DNA from: Nemertoderma westbladi | Lineage: Eukaryota; Xenacoelomorpha; Nemertodermatida; Nemertodermatidae | Length of the DNA stretch: 55,281 nt | Assembly (NCBI GenBank): GCA_032718475.1 | Contig: JAUCBJ010003552.1 | Location: forward strand, 1 to 55,281 | Direction: 5' to 3' | In this document: positions 31,187-42,790 of the stretch, piece by piece | How the letters are laid out: every line of letters starts with the position of its first letter | Position numbering within the stretch: position 1 is the stretch's first letter | Translations under genes and position numbers: made by a program | The notes under the pieces: model-generated | Seen by the model: only the letters and a program-made list of their open reading frames with translations | The model's database searches: none | Told to the model about the DNA's origin: nothing

Positions 31187-32034
31187 TCAAACATGCTCGT
31201 TCGTAGTGACCCTTTTTGAACAATATCGACAAACAGTGTCGGCAGAAGCATTGCAGCTTGTAATCTTATGACCATTACGTCCACATTGGTAACATACAAT
31301 ATTTTGTCCAGATTTCGAATAATTGTCTTTTCTATTTGGTTGACCTGTACGTCGCTGATTATTTTGAAAAGCTGAATGGTTAAATGACTGATCAAACTGT
31401 TTATATGATGATTTACCACGATAGTGTGATGTATTCAGACGTTGTACTTCCACTTCTGTATTACGTCCTCTCGTTGTCTGATGATTTTCCAAGTAATCTG
31501 TAGCAGTCACTAAAGCTTCTGGAAAAGTAACATTTTTTTTATGCATTAACTATGTAGCAACATTGTCTTCTTTCACCCGATACACGGCTTCATGAACAGC
31601 TCACAGCTGTTCATGAAGCCGTGAATCGAGTGCAGCCTCAAATTCACAAATCTTGGCAAATTAGCCTGTTTCGCATTTTCGCATTTTCCGAGCAAAATCT
31701 GTAATTGATTCACTAGGACCTTGTCCGCAACGATTAAATTTACGACGCTCTGCCTCTTTTTGATTTTCCCTTGCGGTGGTAGTTTGAAAGTGTATCAGCT
31801 AGCCGGGTGAATGGTTCTCCTGTAAGATCAATAGGAAACAATAGCTCTGTTAAGTGTTTCAATTGTAGGAAGGCCACAATTTTGAATAAACATATGTGTT
31901 TCAGCTTGCCTAATTTCATCTGGCGTCATGTCTGTACTATCCGGTTTTCGCCATACTGTAGTACGCAAAATGCTCCGAAACATAACTAAATTGTTATCCC
32001 ACCTATCTATATCCGGTTTAAATGGTTTACACAC
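31187..32034 (-). pseudogene. Gypsy Gag with zinc knuckles (broken)
   Basis: 32,034-31,828 encodes a Gag-like helical segment (CKPFKPDIDRWDNNLVMFRS). 31,546-31,187 ends with CYQCGRNGHKITSC, a perfect CX2CX4HX4C knuckle, and a second, partial CRYC...H knuckle. Between them the frame is disrupted, including a perfect inverted repeat at 31,583-31,623. Confidence 0.75.
31583..31623. repeat. Perfect 19-bp inverted repeat with 3-nt loop
   Basis: CACGGCTTCATGAACAGCT, the loop CAC, then the exact reverse complement. It lies within the Gag remnant and breaks its frame. It looks like a copy of neighbouring coding DNA pasted in reverse, as template-switch mutations do. Confidence 0.85.
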
Positions 32035-32060
32035 ATTTGTGTATTTAACCCCGGTTGAAT

Positions 32061-33729
32061 GATGGCATTAGCCTGTGCTATCACTCTATTGTAATATGAA
32101 TGGTGTAAAAGATATGAGTCTGGCTAAACACAATATCATATATCTGTAATGTATAGTTACCGGTATCATAATAATAATACAGATAGCAGTAGTCTCTAGG
32201 AACACCGAACACGGCATTATAACAATATATATAAAGACCTAGAAAGACCTAATGCAGTTCCTAACAGGTATTTTTCAGTATCCCAAAAAATCCATATGGT
32301 CATAAAATCAATTTGATTTCGAGGTGATTTTTCATTATTATCATATTTCAACTACTTGTTTTTTTGTGCCCCGGGCGACAATTACGAAAGATTTTCTCAA
32401 ATATTAATTATATTTGAGTTCTATATTCGTTATCAGAATCTAAAAAAACCGCTATTATATACTGCAAATAAATTAATTTTAGTGAACTTTAAAAAAAGTT
32501 ATGACACAACATACTGGAGATGTGTGCCAGAAAGGGACCGCAGCACGAAAACTAAAAAAGCCATATAAATGACGTTTGCTCTGTTGGATAGCCCATTAAA
32601 TTTTAGGAAAAGTGACGAAATCTCGGTTTGAGTAATTGATTAAACATCAAAATGCCAATGTATAAATGCTTAGACAGATGCAGTATAATATTAATATAGG
32701 CCTACCATATACAACATTTTATTTTTTTATTGTAGCCTAATATTTGTAACATAAGTATACCTACATTTCTGTACAAAACGAAACGGGAAGAATTATAATT
32801 AATATATATGAATATGAATACCAGTACTTTAATCCTTGTTGTTATGGCTGCAACATTCATTAATATGATAATACCTGTGATGGATGGAAAAAAGGGTGGG
32901 GCAATTTTAACAGAAATATATTTGCTCCATCAAATGATCCTCCATTTACCTGGAATAGCCAAAGAAGAAGGTTTAAACTGTTCTTTCATTATTACATTTA
33001 TGTTTCGTTTAATAGTTACAGTATTCTGCATAATATAATTAATATTACTACAAATCACATTAAAATGAATTGTTGAGAATGACAATAGATTGAGGTAAAA
33101 GAGTTAAAATTATATAGACTAAAAATATAACTAAAAAGTTATTCCTATTGTTTAACTGTCACTTCCCCGATGTGGTGCTGTCACTTGCCCAATATGCCAC
33201 TTGTTCAATGAGTCACTTGCTTGTCCAATATGGCACTTGTTCAGAGTCACTTGCTTGCTCAATAAAAAATAAAACAAAAACTATGTTACTTCCCCAATAA
33301 GTTGCCAAATATCCCATAATTCTACAACATTTATTATATTCTTAAAATAAATGTCACCTATTCATAATTATTATGTTCTGGGAATTGAATTCACTCCAGA
33401 TTATTTTTGTTTAGATTAAAGCACAAGCAATATATTCTACAAACTTAATTTCACCACTTCCCAACAATGAAGACATGTTATCGCTCTCCCTTTCACACTT
33501 GTAGATTTAAACAGGGCAATAAAATATTCTGAGAATGTAAGGAAAGAAAACCGGGGTGGGGGGGGGGGGGGGGGGGCTGCCATGTTTTATTAAGATAGTG
33601 ATGTAATTGTCCTTTTAAACCCGTTGTTAAATAAAGAACACACGCCCCAACAAATCCCACTGCCCGTGTAACCCAACAACAATAACCACACCACCAGCAG
33701 CGACAAGACTTATACTTATTTCTTTACAG
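32061..33729. other. AT-rich stretch, mostly unassigned
   Basis: 33,160-33,270 carries degenerate repeats of GTCACTTGCxTGxCCAATATG. G(19) lies at 33,558-33,576. Apart from the signal-peptide-like frame at 32,808 and the candidate exon starting at 33,730, nothing is supported. Confidence 0.45.
32808..33038 (+). CDS. Small frame with signal-peptide-like start
   Basis: Begins MNMNTSTLILVVMAATFINM, a hydrophobic leader followed by DGKKGG. After the A/G run at about 32,888-32,898 another phase also reads protein-like (GWGNFNRNIFAPSNDPPFTW, then NSQRRR). A frameshift or splice there is therefore possible. No family is recognised. The N-terminus could belong to the same gene as the exon at 33,730, but the phases I can find do not match. 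Confidence 0.25.
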   Translation: MNMNTSTLILVVMAATFINMIIPVMDGKKGGAILTEIYLLHQMILHLPGIAKEEGLNCSFIITFMFRLIVTVFCII

Positions 33730-33841
33730 TGCCATTGGCTCGAACAATGTCCGTGAAAAACCTGAGAAAGAAGAAACACCATGTAATAATTATCGGGTTG
33801 ATGGTGCCGTTACTGTTCCCTATAGTGGATGTGAGAATTAA
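33730..33841 (+). CDS. Candidate last exon of a small Cys-containing protein
   Basis: A good acceptor (ACTTATTTCTTTACAG, AG at 33,728-33,729) is followed, one base later, by a 36-residue open frame ending in TAA. It begins AIGSNNVREKPEKEETPCNN and ends VDGAVTVPYSGCEN. The hydrophilic, two-cysteine composition and the splice site make an exon plausible. The overlapping ATG-started frame (33,729-33,941) is in another phase and is hydrophobic. Family unknown. Confidence 0.35.
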
Positions 33842-34429
33842 CTGCAATCAATGGTCAAGGGACTTCAAGGGAAATTTCATCTCCGTCATTTACAAATTGA
33901 CCAGATTGTTATTCTTTTCTTTGTTAATGTTTCATATATAACGGCAAATTCTCAGGTGGAGGTGTTATATAGTGTTTTAGAGTACATTATACAAATATGT
34001 GCATTATACGTTATATACAAATTAACTATCAATGTATAAAATCGTAATTAAATTATAATATTAATGATATATCAATATTAACCATATTACCACTGGGGGG
34101 GTGTTTAGACCATTAGCAGCACTGGCGGGGGGTCGATTCGCCCCCCCCGCTGTATTTTTGTAACCATCCGATAAAATCCTACGAAATGGACTGTAGGTGA
34201 AAAAATTATCGAAGAACATTTTCAAATCCAAAAAAATGAAAATTTCATAACATATTAATTAATAATATAATAATAATTTTCATGAAAAATAGACGTAGTC
34301 GCAGGACAGAATATACATTTTTTTTATATTCTAAAATCTGATAGTGTGGCATTGTTGGCTAGCATTAGTAGGTTTTTCACTACGCTGAATCGAATGTGAT
34401 TAGATTCCATTTCCTAAAATTGAACTGGA
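33842..34429. other. AT-rich spacer
   Basis: Contains a short GC-rich inverted motif GGGGGG-TCGATTCG-CCCCCCCC near 34,125-34,149. No gene seen. Confidence 0.5.
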
Positions 34430-35115
34430 TGCTATTTTTTGTGCTCCTAAGAAGTGGGCGTGGCACTTCAAATTTTGAAAATACGATATTCGGAAAATTA
34501 CCCCCATCTTTTGATTTCAACGCGTTTTTATAGGTTTTCTGGACCATTGAATCGATTGAAAATATTATTGAAGCCTGAAGACTTAGTGGATCGTCCTTTT
34601 TGGACTACCAAAATTAGGGTGTGGCACTTCAAATATTGAAAAATACGAGATTCGGAAAATAAATCAAAGTTGAGATTTCAACGCACATTTATAGGTTTTC
34701 TGGACCGCTGAATCAATTGAAAGTATTATAGAATCCTGAAGACTTAGTGGTTCGACATTTTTGGCATTCATGACGTACCACTAAGACATGAAGCTTCAAT
34801 ATTACTTTCAATCGATTCAGCGGTCCAGATAACCTCTAAAAATGGGTTGAAATGAAAACCTTGTGGTATTTTCTGAATATCGTAATTATGAAAATTTGAA
34901 GTAAGCCTACTTGCTACGCCCTAATTTTGGTGCACCAAAAACGATGTACCATTAAGAATTGAGTCTTCTATATTACTTTCAATCGATTAAGCCAAATCGA
35001 AAACCTATAAAAATGCGTTGAAATCAAAACTTCGGAGTATTTAACGAATATTGCAATTTTGAAAATTTGAAGTGCCACGCCCTAATTTTAGTGCACCAAA
35101 AATGACGTACCACTT
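34430..35115. repeat. Foldback repeat: two ~160-bp units mirrored by two inverted units
   Basis: The left arm has two direct copies (GTGGCACTTCAAAT at 34,460 and 34,621; TTTTCTGGACCxxTGAATC in each). The right arm repeats them in reverse complement (GAAGTGCCACGCCC at ~35,069; TTCAATCGATTCAGCGGTCC near 34,807). The centre is near 34,770. Arms diverge by roughly 15%. No protein is encoded. Confidence 0.85.
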
Positions 35116-35359
35116 CCCTTACCTACTTATATAGAGTAGTAGAGTGCTCCATATGAATCAGAATCAATAAAAAAAGCCCCAACATAAAGAATTACTAACT
35201 CACAAATGACCTTGTAAAATTCGAAAATTTCAAAAAAATTTCTGCTGGGAATCAAATTTCGAGGTGGCACCCACATCGAAAAGTTGAAATCTAATTGCAA
35301 CGCCGTTTTTTGCAAAAGATGCTTTAAAAAAAGATGATTTATTCGACATTCTTATTTTA
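35116..35359. other. Spacer between two foldback repeats
   Basis: A minus-strand frame of 62 codons is not recognised. Nothing else is seen. Confidence 0.4.
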
Positions 35360-35722
35360 TTCTTCTTAATTTATTCGCGAGAAATGATTAATATCGCGAG
35401 AAAATTATTAATCTCTTGAGATAAAAGATAAACTAGCAAAAAAAATATTTAACTCGCGAGTAAATTATTAATTTCGCGACATAAGTGATACAACTCGCGA
35501 GAAAATTATTTATCTCGTGTGATAAATGATAAAACTCGTGAGAAAATTACTAATTATCTTAGAATAATCATCTTCTGGTGAGTTTAATCATTTATATCGC
35601 GAAATTAATAATTTTCTCGCGAGTTTAATAATTTATCCCTCGAGTTTAGTAATTTTCTCGCGAGATTATTATTTTTTCACGAGATTAATCAGCCATCTCA
35701 CGAATAAATTCAGAAGAACTTA
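35360..35722. repeat. Foldback repeat rich in TCGCGA
   Basis: Arms of about 180 bp mirror each other around 35,541. The outer ends are TTCTTCTTAATTTATTCG and its complement near 35,702-35,722. Each arm is itself a tandem of ~25-45-bp units with CTCGCGAGAAAATTATTAAT. One exact TCTCGCGAGA lies at 35,656-35,665. Confidence 0.85.
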
Positions 35723-37018
35723 AGGAAGTATTTATTGACTTCTAATTGGCTGTTCCTTAAGGGGAGGGTACACCCCCCTCCCCCCACCCCGCCAGAATCA
35801 ATTCTTGTCGCAGGGCGCCAGAAACCTCAGTACAGTATATCGTATGACAACTATACAGTAGGGCGATCAGTTTATTAACTAGTCTTTGCAATAATATCCA
35901 CTTACATCCACAATACAGAGCAAGGAAGGAAACACAAGTTTGTGAGTAAAATGTGGAGGGTAACGCCCAATTTTAACCTACTGTATGTATCTACTGATAA
36001 CTTACTCTGAAAATCTTTTTGGCAGACTTACAAACATATTTATTTATAAACGGGCTCACGGGGCCCACCCACCCACAGCAATGGGTTATTGATATCTATA
36101 TTTACAACATAAAATAAATGTTTACTTTCATTCATGAAGTTTATTACATTCATTTCTAGTATCAAGTATTGAAAATAGCAATACCTAAACTGATAATCAA
36201 TCTGTTTCAACGATCCTGGCGCAATGGAAAAGTCAAAGGTAACAAATATGATTACCATTTTTCATATTTTTGATACCCATTATATTTATTTTAGTTATCG
36301 CGCATACATTATGCGCGCGGTGTCAGTCGGGCTGATGTAAATAATTATATATATCTACATTATTATATATTATATTATTTTATGTGTGAATTTCTGTTAC
36401 TTTTTTCTCACTAATGAACTTTTGATTTGAGAAATTATATTGATTATCAATAATGTCTGAGAATCTGTATTGAGTCTGTTAAAAATGAAAATTATTTCCA
36501 TCACTTTTAAATCATTATTTCAATTAAAACTGTAAAATACGAAAAAATACCGTGTCTTTTTTTAAGTTTGATATAATTTGATTAATTTTGAATGAAAATT
36601 AATAGAACAAGTTTGTTTATCAGGACGGGGGATAATTAGTTCACCATCCAAACTTTACCAAAATATTATTTACGCAATCAATATTCAATCCAGGGGATAA
36701 TCGGCGCAAATAACATCTGTTTAATACCTTTATAATAATAATTCTTGCCTAGGGGGGAATATGGGAGTCGCCCCCACCCCCCCCCCCCCCCCTCCCCCTA
36801 ACCCCGAAAATATAGATATATTTATGTGTTTATTTAAGTATTTATGTGTTTATAAAAATTATTAATATTTATTCATATATATTATATTTTATATATATTT
36901 GTAAGCATAAAATAATAAATAAATAAAATATTATTTTAAATAAACCTAGATCGACCTCAGAAAAAATTCATATATTACTTTATCACTAGTTTTCGATATA
37001 ATATGTATATCTTTTTCG
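35723..37018. other. AT-rich stretch with GC-rich patches
   Basis: TTAAGGGGAGGGTACACCCC at 35,757 resembles the end of the TTAA element. C(16) lies at 36,777-36,792. No gene seen. Confidence 0.45.
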
Positions 37019-37087
37019 AATATTGAGCTCACGTGTAATTACTTTGTCATTCAATATGACAACGTAATTACACGTGAGATCAATATT
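37019..37087. repeat. 69-nt near-perfect hairpin
   Basis: 32-nt arms pair with two mismatches around the loop TCAAT. Each arm contains CTCACGTGTAATTAC or its complement, with CACGTG. It could be a small miniature inverted-repeat element or a hairpin RNA precursor; there is no evidence of transcription. Confidence 0.8.
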
Positions 37088-37209
37088 GCGTTTTTTCTTA
37101 CTATTTCTGCCAGAATTCCTAGTTTTGGAGCTCAGAAACATAGTAAATTGGTTTCTTCTTGTTATCGTTTTTGCGTTTTTTCTGTTCTAGTGCTTGTTTT
37201 TGCGTCATA

Positions 37210-38740
37210 ATTAGAGTCTTTCCAAATTGTTCACACATCCTGAATATTCCACCCCATAGCAACAAATGCTGATCCATATTCGATTAAAGAATTAAATAAA
37301 TCATTAAATTGTGAACTGTTTCTAACCCCACTCCATACGGAATTATATTTTAGTTGTTTTGGTTGGCGTGCAGAGCAAATGTATTGGTGAACATCTCTTG
37401 GTTTACTGTACACCTTTGTTTGAATAAAACCTCTCATCAATGTAAATTGTAAGATCTAAATAGTTAACTGTTCTACCTCTCTCTTCTAATTTAAATTTTA
37501 TTTTTCCCGGTTTAACCGCGTTTAGACGCTCAATAAAACAATTGATTTCGTCGTCAGTGTGTGATAACGTCAGTCCGATTCCATCATCCAGAAACTGTTT
37601 ATATTCATCTAAAGGTTTAGGGGCATTTATAGCTGCAGTATCTATAAATTCAGCTCCGAATAGGTCTGTGTAAGGACAAGAATACGCAGGCCCCATAGCA
37701 GCTCCACCAATTTCTGTGTAATGTGCGTTGTTGAAAATACAATTATTGCTATTCAAGTAAATCTCTAAGGCTTCGACAATGCAAGGTATAGGGGGACAGT
37801 CTGGATGTAAAATATCTTTGTGTCGTTCAAGACTTTTCCTAACTGCTTCAATTCCCATGGTGTTATCTCCTGAAGGAAAGAAATTTGTTATATCAATACA
37901 TATAAATCTCGCGTCTTCTGAAAGAGGTGCTAAGCGTGTATTAATGTTATCTAACCACTTTAAAGTGTCCCTTGTGTCTTTAAGAAATGTGGGATGTTTC
38001 CTTGCCACATCCTTAATGTAATACTCAATAAGTTTTCATAAATTTTGAGTCGCAGTGCCGCATGCTGATAAAATATTTCTTAAGGGCCAGTCCGCTTTAT
38101 GAGTCTTTATGTTAGCAAAGGCCGTTCCTGGTTTTGCATTGTCATTCAGTAACCAATTTTCGGTTTTTTGGATTATTGGTACTTCGGATTTCCATTTGTC
38201 AACAAAGTGTTTAACAAGATATAAATACCTTATCGTCGGGTCCGCTTTATGTTTTTCAAATCTCTCATCGAGACTTTGTTCTACTTTGTTAATATAATCC
38301 GTTCTAACAAATCTTTGTGAACTTTTATCTTGTATTCGTAGAATGTGTTCACAACCCGTGTGTCGTTGCCTCCTAATAGAGTTCAGTGCTTCTCATTGTA
38401 GTTTTGTGAGATTATCCGCTGTGTACTTGTTTTGTGTGAAGATTTCATTGTATACATTAACAAAAAACTGTTCTAGAACAGTATTCTTTGTTTGTTAAGT
38501 GAAGAATTTTTTACCTTTCCATGGGACAACCTGTCTTGCCGCAGTATGTTATTAATGTTCATCAAGATTAGTCGTGGCTGTATCCAAGTGTGCTTGTTGT
38601 TCTCTGGCCTGTGGGTTTTCCGTTTTCTTTAAGATTTCATAGTATTTTTTCCTCGATTTGTTTACAAAGTCGTTGTAGTCCTTATGTGATTTATATAAAA
38701 CAATAGTCAATGTAGTCGGACATATTATATTATATATATA
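37210..38740 (-). mobile_element. Penelope-like retroelement RT remnant
   Basis: The minus strand from about 38,700 reads HKDYNDFVNKSRKKYYEIL, then LLNDNAKPGTAFANIKTHKA and DWPLRNILSACGTATQNL. The frame 38,008-37,403 follows with FICIDITNFFPSGDN (motif A), GGAAMGPAYSCPYTDLFGAE, YKQFLDDGIGL (motif C, LDDG in place of Y/FxDD) and VNYLDLTIYID. A last frame (37,440-37,231) has KVYSKPRDVHQYICSARQPK. The KPG...KTHK block and the RT motif order are those of Penelope-like elements in invertebrates. There are several stops, and no GIY-YIG domain is seen. Confidence 0.75.
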
Positions 38741-39224
38741 TATATATTATTCATTTAGAAAAGATAATGTTGTTATTTTATGTTTTATATCATGTTATTG
38801 ATAAAAAAAAAGAAAGCGAAAAACACAGCTTTTTTCACTCATTTTTCTGTTTAGCGACATTCAAATAATCTGTCCAATTGTCCGATTGCCCGGGCTTATT
38901 TATTGTTTTGATTGTAAGATGTGTCTATCTATATATGTGTCTATATATGTGTCTATCTATGATGTACAAGTGCTGTACGGCCGTGAAAAATTATTGGTGA
39001 ATGAAAATGTATTTTTAAGGGGGGAGGGTAGAAATTGATATTCTTTGTTGAGGTTCAGATTAATGAAATCTACATAAAAACAATAAATCAGACCTTTTCG
39101 TTAAAATATTTCACAGGGTGGTGGGTGAGGGAGGGTGGTCAATATGACCACCCCCCCCCCCCCCCGATATTCGTACAGCATGTTATAGCTAATAGGTTTG
39201 TAAGTTAATTGGTTCTAATAGGTT
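38741..39224. other. Spacer with TA microsatellite and C(15) run
   Basis: TATATA tract at 38,728-38,750, TTAAGGGGGGAGGGTAG at about 39,015 and C(15) at 39,151-39,165. No gene seen. Confidence 0.45.
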
Positions 39225-39515
39225 TAACCCACGACCAATGGAGTCCTAAATACAGGACCGGATTATGCCCTTGGTCAAGAAAGCTTGCCACCTCCATGCA
39301 GCATAAAGGAGGTGCAACATGTGGCTGAATAGACCAGACCCTCTTCATATGGGGCAAATCTGGTCCTGTGACTGAGACCCCCTTCGTTCTGGGATGGGGA
39401 CGGACGCCATTGATCCTGGATTAAGGACCCATATACTCGGCTGACCAGGCAGATGGTTACCTACCAATGGCTGGACAGGAGTAGAGTGTTCTCATCACCA
39501 ATTTGAGATGAGAAC

Positions 39516-39943
39516 ATGAGATGGGATCAGCATGCATTCTTAACTTTCCTGGGTGACTTTAATGCAAGTCTGCATCAATCACCTACATCGCCCTGGTCTA
39601 TAGCGATAGTGTTAACAAAAATTCATTCCATCTTCAGTATTTCATCTCTAGAAATGGATTGTTTTCGGCTGGAACCCAGTTCAAGAAGCGAACTGGAAAA
39701 CCATGGACTCATAGTGGACCCAGTGGTCACAAGTCCCAGATAGACCATTTTCTGTTTCGTAGGAAATACAGGAGCTCTATACAAGACTGTATTGCTTTAA
39801 CACTTCGACCATTCTCCAGTGCTCATCGCCTCTTTGTGGCCAAGGTAAGACTTAGTCTGCGCATTAGCAGAACAATGAAATCTGCCTTGCCGCTGCATGA
39901 CTGCTCCTCTCTGTTGCAACAGCCCAGTGTGAGAAGCAGTTAA
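39516..39943 (+). pseudogene. LINE AP-endonuclease fragment
   Basis: Overlapping frames show FLGDFNASLH (the GDFN motif), then AGTQFKKRTGKPWTHSGPSG and SQIDHFLFRRKYRSSIQDC (the WTW-SP and IDHxL motifs), with SAHRLF standing where SDHRLV is usual. These are the C-terminal endonuclease motifs of LINEs. Confidence 0.75.
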
Positions 39944-40388
39944 GTTAGCAGCTGCAGAAACTACTGACTACAAAATTCGGAAGTGCCGAAATCACCTCTT
40001 CTATAAGGCTCGGAAAGAGTCCCGACTCAAACAGACTACAGTGGCCAAGAATGCAGTTAAGGCTGCATCTAGGTCCCTGGACAGGCAGTGCTATGTTAAT
40101 CTAGAGGAGCTTATAAACCAAAAGGTTGACGCCATCAATGATGACGACGACATCAAGCAATCATCCCAGGCACGGAAATGTACCAACTTGCTGACTGGGA
40201 GGAAAAGCCAACCAACCACCAAGGTTAAGGAAAAATCATCAACCGATTGCCTCAATATGGTTGGAAGGCCTTCTTCGTAATAATAATCTCAACCTCCTAA
40301 TAATAACCGAGACTCCTCAATAATGACAGGGTATTGTCTGATAACTTTATAGAAGTAAAAACCGAGACTCCTAAATAATGACAGGGTA

Positions 40389-41946
40389 TTGCCTGATAAC
40401 TTTATAGAAGTAAAAGTGTCAGAGTCTGTACTGCCGGATATTCCCATTGGCGATATCTTCTTTGCTGAACTGAAGGCTGCTGCAAAGAGCATTAAGAGTG
40501 CCAGTAGAGTAGATAGTCTCGCTCCTGAGGTCTTTAAAATACCTGAGTGTTTGAAGCTCATTTATCCCATCATAGTAGACATGTACAGAACGACAAGAGT
40601 CCCACAAGAAATGAAAACAAATAAGTTGGTGCCATTTCCCAAGAAGGGCAACCTAACACTCTATGGTTCTTTTCGGGGAATCTCATTGATCCCGATTGCT
40701 GCAAAGCTATACAATATAATTCTAATAAATCGTATCAGGGATTCCATTGAGAGACTGCTCCATGGAAATCAGAATGGGTTCCCGTAAAGGTCGTGGGACT
40801 ATGGAGCCCATTTTGCCACTTAGAAGGACAATTGAATAACTGTCATAAACTGACAAAAATGAAATTGTCATAAATGACAGATCGAGGAAAGAAAGAAAGA
40901 AAGTATCTTTATTAATTTCTTCAAGGCCTTTGATTCAGTCTCTCGCTCACGTATGTTCAGCATACTTTCATTATATGGGATTCCTGAAGAAATTAGTGCA
41001 GCAATCAGATCAGTATACGATGGTTCGACGACATTTATGTCTACTGTTGACGGTGACACAGAACCATTTGAAGTGTTATGGGGAGTCCTCCAGGAAGACA
41101 CACTTGCACCATTCTTATTCATAATTGAGGTTGACTATGTTCTACGCATGTCCTTAGATCATCATTATGATGATGGGGTGATGATAACTCCACCTATTGG
41201 TTCCAGAAATCGAGGAAATCCTGTCAAGTACCTAACTGATCTAGAATTTGCTGACGACTTAGGAGTACTCTCAGAATCATTAGAGGGAGCCCAACGGCTC
41301 CTCAGCCCATTAGAACAGGCTGCTTCTAATGTTGGCATTTTGGTATTTCTAAAAAGACCACAATTTTCAGAGTTAACTTTGAAAGTCCTCAGCATATCTC
41401 TGATCAGATGAGCATAAGCTGAAAGATGGTATGCTTGAGCATGTGGACGACTTCTGTTATCTAGGGTCCGGAAGTCAGGTGAGGCCCTTCGAATACGTAA
41501 GGGAAAGGCATGGGTAGCCTTTGAGGATTTGGAAGTCACACAGAATTCATCGGAAACTTAAGGTGCGATTATTTAGTGCAGCAGTAGTTCCAGTACTCCT
41601 CTATGGGAGACCATGCTGGGTTCTTACTGCTAAGGACACCAAATCTCTGGATGGCACATTCACAAGAATGCTACGCCGGTTTCATTGTGTCAAGTACAAT
41701 GCACACATCTCCAACCAGACACTATATAACATTGAAGGTGTCTCATTGGTTCCCCCAAGCTTGGCAATAGAACAAAGCTGCCTCCGCTTTACAGGACATT
41801 GTTTTCGCTGTGAGGACCAGCCAGTGCACAATCTTGTGCTTTGGCAGCCCCATGGAGAAAATAAGCATGGTGGACAGCCCATTAATTTCGTCCTAAAGGA
41901 CAATGGCCTTGATGATGCGGATAATCTCGAAAAAGTCATGATATAG
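40389..41946 (+). pseudogene. LINE reverse transcriptase (broken)
   Basis: 40,389-40,787 encodes the fingers (SASRVDSLAPEVFKIPECL, then LVPFPKKGNLTLYGSFRGIS and NRIRDSIERLLHGNQNGF). After a disrupted stretch, 40,930-41,411 has FFKAFDSVSRS (motif A), GVLQEDTLAPFLFIIEVDYV and LEFADDLGVLS (FADD). 41,521-41,946 is the C-terminal region (LLYGRPCWVLTAKDTKSLDG). At least three frame breaks. The intact 27.2-kb copy shares the second half. Confidence 0.85.
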
Positions 41947-42115
41947 GGAGTTGTGGTGTTGCAACTTTGTTGATAAGCCGGCACAGCATTCTTAATGCAA
42001 GCTGCATTGGGCTTGCCAATAATTGTGGATTGCATGGTGTTGACAAAATGTTTTTGTTAAGCTGGCATAGCATATCAATGTACAGTTTCAATGTAGCAGA
42101 CCGATTATAGTAGTA

Positions 42116-42713
42116 CACTCTGAATGTACTTTTCTCTACTAACCCGCACGTTAACATTCGTTTGATTATTTGGTTCCCCGAATGCTGCCTCTGTATATTC
42201 TCCTTTACAAACATGAACCTTTCTGCTACGGGACCTAATGCTCGTGGAACCTGTCGTCCCTGGTAACATATCGCGGTAGAACCTGAAGTGGCAGGTCTTG
42301 CTCCCCCATGGAATTTATTGTGACAAAATCAAATAGACAACCAAGACAACAAGTCAAGTAGAACCGAGCCTAAAATATTGAGTGATGATATTTTGTGTGA
42401 TGATGTTTAGTAATTGTAAATTTTGTCAAAATAATGACTATATTTAGTTCATAAATGATTGGATTTAGTAATAAATAATTTAATAATATTTGTAGTGATC
42501 AATTAATTTTTTGTTTGAATGATTTTAGTGATTATTTTTCGTGATTTTGGCTTTATAATTTCTGAAATCTCATTATTTTTAGTGAAAATTGTATTATTCG
42601 AAAGATAATGAAAAAAAATTGCATTAAATAAATAAGTAATAAATATATATTCAGCTCCAGCCAGATAAGAACCACGGTGTGATTGCCGACATGGCATTAG
42701 AGGCTGACTGTTA
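42116..42713. other. Spacer upstream of the SLC6 exons
   Basis: AT-rich. The 42,503-42,748 minus frame is not recognised. It may include intron sequence of the SLC6 gene. Confidence 0.45.
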
Positions 42714-42748
42714 ATGACGTATGGTCTATGAGACTGACCATACGTCAT
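42714..42748. repeat. 13-bp perfect inverted repeat
   Basis: ATGACGTATGGTC, a 9-nt loop, then its complement. Each arm contains TGACGT/ACGTCA half-palindromes. It lies 42 bp before the first SLC6 exon seen here. Confidence 0.6.
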
Positions 42749-42790
42749 AGTAGGACCGGTACCTCCACCTTAAATCTTTAACTGTTTTAG

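Larger units (their letters stand above)
29130..32060 (-). mobile_element. Gypsy-type LTR retrotransposon remnant, interrupted
   Basis: On the minus strand the order is Gag with zinc knuckles (32,034-31,187), protease-like segment (about 31,060-30,960) and the N-terminal part of RT (29,417-29,130). This is the Ty3/Gypsy order. Between protease and RT sits a TTAA-flanked element (29,422-30,749) holding a LINE. Frames are broken. No LTRs are recognised. Confidence 0.78.
39225..42115 (+). mobile_element. Long degenerate LINE copy
   Basis: Includes part of the AP endonuclease, the whole RT region and the 3' end, in frames broken by indels. A 59-bp direct duplication lies at about 40,309-40,425 (ACAGGGTATTG-CTGATAAC twice). 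It ends in ATTATAGTAGTAC after a partly repeated 3' segment. Same family as the copies at 27.1, 29.5 and 14.1 kb. The 5' limit is approximate. Confidence 0.85.
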
